Shown here one piece after another: positions 8,557-15,430 of a DNA stretch of 64,000 nt. The notes under the pieces were generated by a model. That model ran no database searches. It saw only the letters and a program-made list of their open reading frames with translations, and had not been told where the DNA came from. The number at the start of each line of letters is the position of its first letter. The first letter of the stretch is position 1. Made by a program: the position numbers and the translations under genes. Source of the stretch: Bacteriovorax sp037444575 (GTDB lineage: Bacteria; Bdellovibrionota; Bacteriovoracia; Bacteriovoracales; Bacteriovoracaceae). The stretch spans positions 124,001 to 188,000 of the forward strand of contig JBBIME010000006.1 in NCBI GenBank assembly GCA_037444575.1, read 5' to 3'.

Positions 8557-8730
8557 AATGATGTCCTCAGTCTATAATCAATATCACTCTATAAGATTAA
8601 AGAAAGTTAGGATTAATAGAACATATTTTTTCTTTAAGTTTTAGTTTTAAACAAAACGAGCATTTAGCATATTTCTTTAAATTGAATAAAACTTATTCAA
8701 TGATTTTTTTGCCAATAAATCTGGCCAGCA

Positions 8731-8761
8731 AAAAAAAGGGCCCTATTCAGGGCCCTTTTTT
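8731..8761. terminator. Bidirectional rho-independent terminator
   Basis: AAAAAAAGGGCCCT, loop ATTC, AGGGCCCTTTTTT: a strong GC-rich stem flanked by an A-run and a T-run, so it has a U-tract on either strand. It lies just downstream of the DksA-like gene on the minus strand. Confidence 0.9.
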
Positions 8762-8782
8762 ATTTATAAATGTTAATAAAAA

Positions 8783-9244
8783 TTAATATATATCTGCATT
8801 CATCGCAATCACATTATCTTGGTCCATAGTATTTGCTCTAAGAGGAATAACATTTTTTCCAAAACCTTTTCCGTGAGTGTGCGATCTTTTTTCGTAAAGA
8901 ACTTGTCCTTCACTTCTTTCTTGTTCTTCTTTGCAAGTAATACATTGAGTAGCTACTGGACGAGCGCGAAGGCGATTGATTTCAATTTCACCATCACATT
9001 CTTCACAAATCCCATACGTTCCATTTTTTATTTTAAGTAATGCTCCATCAATTTTTTTAAGCATGAATGTATGTCTTCCAAGAAGTTTTAAATTCATCGC
9101 TCGTTCTTGATCCTCAAGGCTTTGATCGATTTCATCGCCTTTTTCCATATTGAGTACTTTGTCTTCAAGCTTTATTTCGTTAAGAGTGTTTTTTCTAAGC
9201 TCAAGAAAAAGATTTTCAAATTGTGCCAAGATTTCGCGTTTCAT
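8783..9244 (-). CDS. DksA/TraR-type C4 zinc-finger protein
   Basis: A 153-residue protein of the DksA/TraR family, whose members reach into the RNA polymerase secondary channel and alter promoter output, often with ppGpp. Residues about 1-85 form the coiled coil with GDEIDQSLEDQ at the tip, where DksA carries its functional acidic residues. Residues about 92-120 form the zinc finger CEECDGEI...ATQCITCKEE. A C-terminal tail of about 33 residues is extra. A good ribosome site AAGGAG lies before the start. It may be a DksA paralogue rather than DksA itself, so no symbol is given. A strong terminator follows and a possible 32-codon leader frame precedes it. Confidence 0.88.
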   Translation of the reverse strand: MKREILAQFENLFLELRKNTLNEIKLEDKVLNMEKGDEIDQSLEDQERAMNLKLLGRHTFMLKKIDGALLKIKNGTYGICEECDGEIEINRLRARPVATQCITCKEEQERSEGQVLYEKRSHTHGKGFGKNVIPLRANTMDQDNVIAMNADIY

Positions 9245-9258
9245 GGTCTACTCCTTAT

Positions 9259-9357
9259 TTAAACTATTTCATTCCTTGATCTGTTCTTTCCGAAAAATCC
9301 TCTTTCGGTGAAAACCTCTTCCTGAAGTTTTCGTAAAATAGCTATTGCGAAGCTCAT
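9259..9357 (-). CDS. Possible 32-residue small protein or leader upstream of the DksA-like gene
   Basis: A short frame starting ATG at 9357 and ending TAA at 9259, fourteen bases before the DksA-like start. It reads MSFAIAILRKLQEEVF followed by a basic tail, a protein-like amphipathic composition. No good ribosome site is visible. It overlaps an imperfect hairpin (CCGAAA/TTTCGG, about 9290-9308). Could be a translated leader affecting the downstream gene, or chance. Confidence 0.25.
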   Translation of the reverse strand: MSFAIAILRKLQEEVFTERGFFGKNRSRNEIV

Positions 9358-9453
9358 GCCAAAATTAAAACGCTAAAATTCAGATATTTTGAATTAAAGA
9401 AGTATCAAAGCGACTCTTTTAAATGAAGAAGATGGTTTTAGTGGGGCCAAAGA

Positions 9454-9903
9454 CTACTCTAGTGAAGCTAATACTGTGTCCACTTTGACATGCTTTTTGT
9501 CGCTGGAATCAAAAAAGTAAATAGTCTTCATTTTAACAAGAGAGTTATCTTGATAAATGATACACATCTTATAAGAACTATTTTCAAGGTAATCAGTCAG
9601 ATCGCTGATTGCTTCATCAACAGGAAGCTCTTCATCTGGATAAAGGCGAAGAACGCCGTTAATAGCGTTTTTAACTTCTTTGATAACGACAGAAGCATTG
9701 ACGTCAACGCAAGCTGAAGTGTCTTTTAGTTTTAATTTTTTATCACTGATTCTGTATGAAGATGGTGAATCACTAGCTGTATCGATCATGAATGCTGAAA
9801 TGGTAAGAAGGGCCTGTGAGTCACTGAAAGATTTTATTGAACGGGCATATGATGATGAAATTGAAAAAATTGCGAAAGCAAAAATTAAAAGGGCGTACTT
9901 CAT
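9454..9903 (-). CDS. Secreted protein of unknown function
   Basis: A 149-residue exported protein. Starting at ATG 9903, chosen because GGAG lies seven bases upstream, the first 20 or so residues are a signal peptide (KYALLIFAFAIFSISSSYA). An in-frame upstream start at 9924 would add seven residues. The mature part contains two Cys (SACVD and YKMCII), which could form a disulfide, and an acidic middle segment. No family recognised. It stands alone on the minus strand. Confidence 0.6.
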   Translation of the reverse strand: MKYALLIFAFAIFSISSSYARSIKSFSDSQALLTISAFMIDTASDSPSSYRISDKKLKLKDTSACVDVNASVVIKEVKNAINGVLRLYPDEELPVDEAISDLTDYLENSSYKMCIIYQDNSLVKMKTIYFFDSSDKKHVKVDTVLASLE

Positions 9904-9977
9904 AGATTGTCTCCGGATTAACAATCTTGTAGTACGCCCATTGAAAAGAAAGGTTAAATAGTATTAATTCATGGTTG

Positions 9978-9996
9978 GTATCTAAAATTTAGATAC
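9978..9996. terminator. Perfect inverted repeat, possible terminator
   Basis: GTATCTAAA, A, TTTAGATAC: nine-base perfect arms. On the plus strand it is followed by AGACTTTTT. On the minus strand it lies just after the stop of the possible small gene 10005-10100. AT-rich stem, so weak. Confidence 0.4.
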
Positions 9997-10004
9997 AGAC
10001 TTTT

Positions 10005-10100
10005 TCATCTATGCAGTGGCGGATGAAGCCAGCGATAAGTCTTCTTGTGTTGATCCATAGAGATAGTGAAAAATCCATTTTCAAAATACTTCTTCCTCAT
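10005..10100 (-). CDS. Possible 31-residue small protein
   Basis: Starts at ATG 10100 with an excellent ribosome site AGGAGAG (10104-10110 read on the minus strand) three bases upstream, and ends TGA at 10005. The product is basic and aromatic (KKYFENGFF, then KKTYRWLHPP). The frame stays open upstream to other possible starts (10145, 10199). A hairpin follows the stop. No family recognised; the ribosome site is the main support. Confidence 0.35.
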   Translation of the reverse strand: MRKKYFENGFFTISMDQHKKTYRWLHPPLHR

Positions 10101-10381
10101 GGTCTCTCCTGTGAATAACCCCTGCGGGGTGTTTCTCGTCAACATCTTGTTCTCTATACTCTCCTCCGTCCTAGAAGAGATGATCTGCTTTAAACCCATC
10201 CTAGATTTATCGCTTTCTCACTTTTATATAAAGCGAAGTTCGTGCCAACTAAATCACTCAAGTGGTCCTACGAATTTCAGGATGTTGATGCAACAAACGG
10301 TGGAATACGACACCAATTTGATTGAGATAAAATGATACCATTAATATTAAATAGCTATGTCAGTAACAAAATGGCCATGCG

Positions 10382-10810
10382 TTAAACGTACTTCTCGGAA
10401 GAATCTTTATTGATGACCAACTGCCCCTTATCAATTTTAGCGCGAACAACGGCCATAATTCTTTCTTGGGCCTCTTCTACTTTACTAGCTAACTGCGGCG
10501 GCCCCATAAGGATCTCTTCCATTTCTTGGCGCATGCCACGAGGAGAATTTTTTAGAATAAAATCTTTTAGATCATTTGAAGAAATTCGAAGCGCTAAACC
10601 CATATCAGCAATTTTAATTTCTCTAAGAAGTTCAATAAGCATAACTTGCGTTAGGTATTTTAGATCTTCAAAGGTGTACATACTTTTATGAAGTGCTTCG
10701 GCCATGCGTGGATCTTTTTTAGAAATAAGTTCCAAAACCTTTTCGCGGGCAGATTTAGAAAGTCCTGCCAACATTTTTGCTGCTTCCTTTACTCCACCTT
10801 GAAACTTCAT
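10382..10810 (-). CDS. Stand-alone FliG C-terminal-domain-like protein
   Basis: A 142-residue protein that matches the C-terminal part of flagellar motor-switch protein FliG: GVKEAAKMLAGLSK at residue 5, then MYTFEDLKYL near residue 43 (FliG MF-x-FEDL), NSPRGMRQEMEEIL near residue 90 (FliG NMSKRA-x-x-L-x-ED) and VEEAQERIMAVVRAKID near residue 110 (FliG VE-AQ-x-IV). The N-terminal domain that binds FliF is absent; full FliG is about 330 residues. It ends an apparent operon tatC-DUF4149-hldD-this gene, not a flagellar operon. It may modify a motor or have been recruited elsewhere. Family is clear, role unknown. Confidence 0.8.
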   Translation of the reverse strand: MKFQGGVKEAAKMLAGLSKSAREKVLELISKKDPRMAEALHKSMYTFEDLKYLTQVMLIELLREIKIADMGLALRISSNDLKDFILKNSPRGMRQEMEEILMGPPQLASKVEEAQERIMAVVRAKIDKGQLVINKDSSEKYV

Positions 10811-10824
10811 AGTATAAACTCCAA

Positions 10825-11805
10825 TTAACAGTGCGGGTTAGTCTTCATTAAATAATTTTGAACATAATCTCTTACTCCATCTTCAAGGCTTGTGAATTCA
10901 AAACCAGGAAGAGCTGTGAGTAATTTCTTTGTCTCTGCTTGAGTGTAGTACTGATATTGATTGCGAATGCTCTCTGGCATATCGATAAATTCAATTTTAG
11001 GAACTAATCCCATTGCATTGAATGTGGCCTTCGTTAAATCTAAAAATGAGCGCGCCTTTCCTGTTCCAAGATTATAAATTCCAGAATGATCAGCTTTATC
11101 AGGATCAGCGAGTTCAATCATCGCGCGAACAACATCCTTTACGTAGATAAAATCGCGAAGCTGTTCACCATCTTTAAACTCATGTTTATAAGATTTAAAA
11201 AGTTTTACACTTCCTACACTTTTTATCTGTTCATAAGATTTATGAACAAGAGATCGCATATCTTCTTTGTGATATTCATTTGGGCCATACACATTGAAAA
11301 ATTTTAATCCAAACCAATGATCAGGTTTAGCTGTCTCTTCTCTAAGTACCCATTCATCAACTAATTGCTTTGAATAGCCGTAAGGATTGAGAGGAAGAAG
11401 GTCTTTGATCTTTTCGTGGTCATCACTATATCCTAACTCTCCATCGCCGTACGTCGCCGCTGAGCTAGCATAGATGAAAGGAATATTTTTCGTGGCCGCA
11501 AAACGCCAAAGCGCTTGAGTGTAAGCGACATTGTTCTTCATCAAGAAATCCATATTTTTTTCAGTAGTAGACGAACATGCGCCCATATGAAAAACAAGAT
11601 CGACATCTGCAATTAGATCATCGTAATCGCCATTAAAAAGTTCATCTGCATGAATGTAATCAGTGTATTTTATTCCACGAAGATTTTTCCATTTTGTGGA
11701 ATCTTCCAGTTTATCAACAATCACAAGATCAGTATGTCCCAGGTCGTTTAATTGTTTCGCAAGAACACTTCCAATGAAGCCTGCGCCCCCTGTAACTAAA
11801 ATCAT
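10825..11805 (-). CDS. hldD: ADP-L-glycero-D-manno-heptose 6-epimerase
   Basis: A 326-residue short-chain-dehydrogenase-type epimerase that makes ADP-L-glycero-D-manno-heptose for the inner core of LPS. The N-terminus ILVTGGAGFIGSVLAKQLN holds the GxxGxxG NAD(P) site; KLEDSTKWKNLRG near residue 35 is a signature of HldD; the catalytic Tyr-Lys pair is in PYGYSKQLVDEW, and SSAATYGDG is the conserved Ser region. Its start overlaps the stop of the DUF4149 gene by four bases, so it is translationally coupled in the tatC operon. It shows the organism has heptose-containing LPS. Confidence 0.93.
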   Translation of the reverse strand: MILVTGGAGFIGSVLAKQLNDLGHTDLVIVDKLEDSTKWKNLRGIKYTDYIHADELFNGDYDDLIADVDLVFHMGACSSTTEKNMDFLMKNNVAYTQALWRFAATKNIPFIYASSAATYGDGELGYSDDHEKIKDLLPLNPYGYSKQLVDEWVLREETAKPDHWFGLKFFNVYGPNEYHKEDMRSLVHKSYEQIKSVGSVKLFKSYKHEFKDGEQLRDFIYVKDVVRAMIELADPDKADHSGIYNLGTGKARSFLDLTKATFNAMGLVPKIEFIDMPESIRNQYQYYTQAETKKLLTALPGFEFTSLEDGVRDYVQNYLMKTNPHC

Positions 11806-12290
11806 ACAGACTCCTTAAGCTTAATGTTTAAACGAATCATTAATCCTGCATAAAAAAGTAATGACAATAATTTTGCTGAATCAAAATAACGATAAAGATG
11901 ATGGTACTTTCCATGCTCGGCCCGAAGAACTTCGTACATCGGATCTGTCACGGCCACCTGATGCATTTTAATAGCAGCATTAGCTATCGCTGGAGTCATA
12001 AAGAAAGTGTAAAAAAGCGCAAGCCCCAAAAGAGACACAGAGAGAAAAAGAAGCATCTTCGATTTAGGAGATTTCAAAACTTGGCCAAAAAGAATCATCA
12101 CTGCAAAGAAAATTTCAAAACAATTAAAGCGATGAAAAACAGTCATACCAATTTTTCCAGCTTCCTCAAGATTTGAGGTGAACTTAAAAACAGTTGGCAC
12201 GGCCACAATGTCGATAAACGCTGAGGAAAAAAACCAAGCAAGAATAAAAGGAAGAATAAGTTCTATAGATATGGCCTTTAATGTTTTCAT
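11802..12290 (-). CDS. DUF4149-like integral membrane protein
   Basis: A 162-residue protein with four predicted membrane helices (roughly residues 10-30, 48-66, 78-98 and 135-155). The pattern, including GxxxFHRFN-type residues (MTVFHRFN) after helix 1 and ALFYTFFMTPAI in helix 3, resembles the DUF4149/TMEM205-like family, whose function is unsettled. It overlaps the end of tatC by one base and the start of hldD by four, so it is the middle gene of a tight operon. Family call is moderate. Confidence 0.6.
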   Translation of the reverse strand: MKTLKAISIELILPFILAWFFSSAFIDIVAVPTVFKFTSNLEEAGKIGMTVFHRFNCFEIFFAVMILFGQVLKSPKSKMLLFLSVSLLGLALFYTFFMTPAIANAAIKMHQVAVTDPMYEVLRAEHGKYHHLYRYFDSAKLLSLLFYAGLMIRLNIKLKESV

Positions 12291-13042
12291 TATTTTTTCA
12301 CATCCTTCATGTGCACGCGATAGAGGTATGGATGAACAATAAGTGCCACAGCAATGACCCCGACTTCATATAAAATACAAAGTGGAATCCAAACTGAAAG
12401 CATAGAAATAACATCTGGTGGAGAAAAGATAGCTGCAACAATAGAAAGAGAAACATAGACATAGCGGCGGAACTTTCTAAGCATTTGTTTCGTTACCAGC
12501 CCCATAAATCCCAAGATAAGAAGTATGTTAGGAAATTGAAAAATGATTCCTAAAAAAAGTAAAATTTGGCTTGCTGATGTTACGTAATCGCGAAGATTAA
12601 TATTGGCCTGAACGTCGCTAACTCCAAGCATAGAGAGAAATTTAAATCCAAATGGGAAGGCCACATAATAACCAAAGGCCATTCCTCCTAAAAACAAGAA
12701 GGCCCCTAAAATCATAAAGGGTCTAACGGCCCTGATCTCGTGCGGATAAAGTCCTGGCTTCACAAAGCGCCAGATTTGATAGAACCATAAAGGCGAAGAA
12801 ATCATGATGGCCCACCAAATAGAGACATCAACCTGAACCCATGCCTTTTCAAAAATGCTGTGATAAACGATGACACCTGCTTTGGTATCGTGAAGAGAAG
12901 CTCTGAGTGGCTTAAGAAGCCATTCTGTAATCTGGTCAACATAGACGCTGGTAAAAATGAAAGTCACTCCCAAAATGGCCACAATTCTCATCATGGTTTT
13001 TCGGAATTCTTCCAAATGCTCCCAAAAACTCATCTCTTTCAA
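12290..13042 (-). CDS. tatC: Sec-independent protein translocase TatC
   Basis: Core subunit of the twin-arginine translocase, which binds RR signal peptides and moves folded proteins across the inner membrane. The 250-residue length and six-helix pattern match TatC. The N-terminal signature MSFWEHLEEFRK (H-L-x-E-L-R in most TatC) is present, as are the FxxPxL-type loop (KPLRASL) and the long periplasmic loop with the conserved KPGLYPHEI and PFGFKF segments. No tatA or tatB lies in the window. A likely client in this window is the HiPIP at 48928 with its RR signal. First gene of the operon with DUF4149, hldD and the FliG-like gene. Confidence 0.93.
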   Translation of the reverse strand: MKEMSFWEHLEEFRKTMMRIVAILGVTFIFTSVYVDQITEWLLKPLRASLHDTKAGVIVYHSIFEKAWVQVDVSIWWAIMISSPLWFYQIWRFVKPGLYPHEIRAVRPFMILGAFLFLGGMAFGYYVAFPFGFKFLSMLGVSDVQANINLRDYVTSASQILLFLGIIFQFPNILLILGFMGLVTKQMLRKFRRYVYVSLSIVAAIFSPPDVISMLSVWIPLCILYEVGVIAVALIVHPYLYRVHMKDVKK

Positions 13043-13131
13043 CTGATCATCCCCTGCGTCTTTTTATTGCTGTTTTGTATGGGAAAACTATATACTTATA
13101 GTGAATATTTGTAAAAAAGGATTAGAGATAT

Positions 13132-13788
13132 ATGCACTCTCTTCGACTATTAATTTGCCTTACAGCTGCTCTTTTCTCTAGTGCCGAGATTTACGCTGCT
13201 CCCAACCTCCTTCTACAATGCCTGGCAAAAGAAGAATCCCAGCTCCACAAGGAGCACTCTCTTGGGGCCCTTTACCATTTAAATCAGGATTTTCTAAATG
13301 AGCTGGCCAGCTCAAACGATATTGCTTTAAAGAAGAACTTTGTAGATGAAATCTGTCTTGCAAAAAAACACTCGCCCTCGGTTGGACTTTTGCGACTTCT
13401 TTTAATTAAGGAAAGTGACATTTACGATCTTTCTCTCTCTGAGGTTGATCCCTCTATGCGCTCTTTTAAAATGGGGTACATCAACGAGTTTCAAAAACAG
13501 GTGCCTCACCTCTTTATTAAGTTTATCTCGTCACTCCAATCGGAAATGGCGACTCCTGACTGCTTAGAGAAAAACATCCCTGAATTAAAATATTTTAATG
13601 AAAGATTAAAGTATCTTGAAGAAGAGATGAGCACTCATGAAGTCATGAAAGATAAGGTAAAAATTGAAAAAATCTTCAGCAAGCTTGAAGGGATCAAATC
13701 GATAAGAAAAAGTTGTGAGCTTCTTGCCCAAAAAAAATCACAGAAATTAAAAAACAAGATGAACAAAAAAGAGGACTCCAGTCTCTGA
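13132..13788 (+). CDS. Secreted protein of unknown function
   Basis: A 218-residue exported protein with a signal peptide (residues 1-22, ending IYA before APNLL). The rest is mostly helical and ends in a strongly basic tail (KSQKLKNKMNKKED). Four Cys are scattered. I recognise no family. It is transcribed divergently from tatC. Its last 42 bases overlap the 3' end of the convergent BFD-like gene. Confidence 0.6.
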   Translation: MHSLRLLICLTAALFSSAEIYAAPNLLLQCLAKEESQLHKEHSLGALYHLNQDFLNELASSNDIALKKNFVDEICLAKKHSPSVGLLRLLLIKESDIYDLSLSEVDPSMRSFKMGYINEFQKQVPHLFIKFISSLQSEMATPDCLEKNIPELKYFNERLKYLEEEMSTHEVMKDKVKIEKIFSKLEGIKSIRKSCELLAQKKSQKLKNKMNKKEDSSL

Positions 13789-14556
13789 TTTCCAGAAATC
13801 AGAGAGAGCTAACAGATATTTTTCAAATTTTTCTTTATCACCTTCAGCACCACTTAAAGATTTAACAGAAAGCCATACGTGATGGCCTTCAATATTTTCA
13901 ATCTCAATAGAAAACCAATTAGAGATCCCTTCTCTTTTCATCCAAACGTTTTTTAGATCATCTAGTTTTATGATGAGCTCTGACGGATAAAGATCTTTCA
14001 CTTTTATCCAATGCCCTTCTTTATCCAAGCGACTTTGGGAATGATCAAGTCCCTTTATAAGAGCGTGTTCAGATCTTAAATCAGAAATGGTTTTTAAGAT
14101 TGTAGGCTTGCAACTTCCACAAGCACTCGTGGCCTTAGTTTCAGCAATGAGAGCTGGAAGATCATAGTCGGGTCTATCTAAAATTTCTTTTTTTAAATCG
14201 CGTCTTGTAACACCAAAACAAAGACACAAAAGATCATTTTGCTCGAGAATCGTTTCCGCTCCCAAATAATCACTGATTGATTTATGAAGAAGCCATAAGC
14301 TCAGTGAAGTGAGTGCTTTTTTTCCATTGGGTAGAAGTGTTTCTTTTTTTAAATCACATCTTTTTATCTTAGAAATTTCACTCAGCGTTTTTCCTACAAC
14401 AAGATTTTTTAATTCTTCAAATTCTTGATCGTAGTTAGATTTTAAAGATCCTTTAGGGATAAACTCATCTACTCTCTGAGTTTTCAAATCGATATCAAGC
14501 CAAAGAGAGATCTCTTTTCCATGAATATCTTTATAGCTCGCCTCTGCGTTTGCCAT
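13747..14556 (-). CDS. BFD-like [2Fe-2S]-binding protein
   Basis: A 269-residue protein with a central BFD-like iron-sulfur domain: LCLCFGVTRRDL (Cys-x-Cys) near residue 110 and SACGSCKPTI (Cys-x2-Cys) near residue 145, the C-x-C...C-x2-C pattern of bacterioferritin-associated ferredoxin and the middle domain of NifU. The N-terminal 100 residues and the C-terminal 110 residues are not recognised; overall length and order recall NifU without its catalytic Cys set. It may move electrons or assist Fe-S assembly. It is coupled to map by a TAATG one-base overlap and overlaps the convergent gene at its 3' end. Confidence 0.6.
   Translation of the reverse strand: MANAEASYKDIHGKEISLWLDIDLKTQRVDEFIPKGSLKSNYDQEFEELKNLVVGKTLSEISKIKRCDLKKETLLPNGKKALTSLSLWLLHKSISDYLGAETILEQNDLLCLCFGVTRRDLKKEILDRPDYDLPALIAETKATSACGSCKPTILKTISDLRSEHALIKGLDHSQSRLDKEGHWIKVKDLYPSELIIKLDDLKNVWMKREGISNWFSIEIENIEGHHVWLSVKSLSGAEGDKEKFEKYLLALSDFWKSETGVLFFVHLVF
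13782..13805. terminator. Hairpin in the overlap of two convergent genes
   Basis: TCTCTGATTTC, CA, GAAATCAGAGA: eleven-base perfect arms spanning the stop codon of the plus gene and inside the 3' coding end of the minus gene. No U-tract follows, so it may work as a pausing or RNA-end-protecting structure rather than a classic terminator. Confidence 0.4.
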
Positions 14557-15320
14557 TAGGGTTCTTCTTCTTTCCGTAGCGTAAGGATTTCGTGACCTTC
14601 TGGGGTGACAAGAATAGTATGTTCAAATTGTGCTGACCATTTTTTGTCTCTGGTAACAACAGTCCAACCGTCTTTTAAGAGCTTCCCGTCTTTAACACCT
14701 AAATTGATCATGGGTTCAATGGTAAAAGTCATTCCCGGCTTCATCTCAGGACCTGTTCCTTTTTTGCCAACATGCACGACCTGTGGGGCCTCATGAAACT
14801 CTCTTCCGATACCATGCCCGCAGTAGTCCTCGACAACTGAATAACCATTGGAGTGAGCAATCTCCTGAATCACAGCTCCGATATCACCAATATGGCCACC
14901 TGGACGAACCGTTTTTATCCCTTCGCGTAAGCACTGATAAGTCACATCGACCAGTTTTCTAATATGAGGGGCAACGTTACCAACGAGGAATGTTTTATTA
15001 GTATCACCATGAAACTTATTTAGATAAGTCGTCACATCAATATTGATAATGTCACCATCTTTTAAAATATCACTACTACTTGGAATTCCGTGGCAAATAA
15101 CCTCATTTAACGAGGTACAGACCGACTTTGGAAAGCCGTGATAATTCAAAGGGCTGGGGTAAGCCTCATGCTGAATTATGAATTCATGACAGAGTCGGTT
15201 GATTTCCTCAGTACTTGTTCCAGGAACTACGAAGGGTTCAATATATTCCAAAGTCTGGGCCGCAAGCTTGCAGGTTGCCCGCATTAGTTCAATTTCTCGA
15301 GAAGATTTTATTGAGATCAT
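14556..15320 (-). CDS. map: Methionine aminopeptidase, type I
   Basis: Removes the initiator Met from nascent proteins. The 254-residue length fits type I bacterial Map. All metal and catalytic residues are visible: YHGFPKSVCTSLNEV with the conserved His, INIDVT and FHGDTNKTF with the two Asp ligands, YCGHGIGREFHEAP with the His ligand, TIEPM with Glu, and FEHTILV with the last Glu. The next gene starts inside its stop codon, so they form a two-gene operon. It is divergent from the YiiX-like gene. Confidence 0.95.
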   Translation of the reverse strand: MISIKSSREIELMRATCKLAAQTLEYIEPFVVPGTSTEEINRLCHEFIIQHEAYPSPLNYHGFPKSVCTSLNEVICHGIPSSSDILKDGDIINIDVTTYLNKFHGDTNKTFLVGNVAPHIRKLVDVTYQCLREGIKTVRPGGHIGDIGAVIQEIAHSNGYSVVEDYCGHGIGREFHEAPQVVHVGKKGTGPEMKPGMTFTIEPMINLGVKDGKLLKDGWTVVTRDKKWSAQFEHTILVTPEGHEILTLRKEEEP

Positions 15321-15430
15321 TGTCCATTCACCTAATTTTACTTGAAAAGGGTACGCTGTAGTTTTTACAGGAACGATTGTGTCAAATTCATGCTCCTGTA
15401 GAATTTACCTCAAATAGATAGGATATAAAA

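Larger units (their letters stand above)
9904..10381. other. Gene-poor stretch of 478 bases
   Basis: Apart from one possible very small frame (10005-10100), a perfect hairpin (9978-9996) and a small GC-rich hairpin (CCCC-tgc-GGGG near 10120), I see nothing coding here. A plus-strand open frame across 10066-10335 has poor composition and no ribosome site. Confidence 0.5.

Noticed and set aside
10066..10335. 89-codon plus-strand frame in the gene-poor stretch
   Set aside because: No ribosome site, biased hydrophobic composition, and it opposes a better supported small frame.
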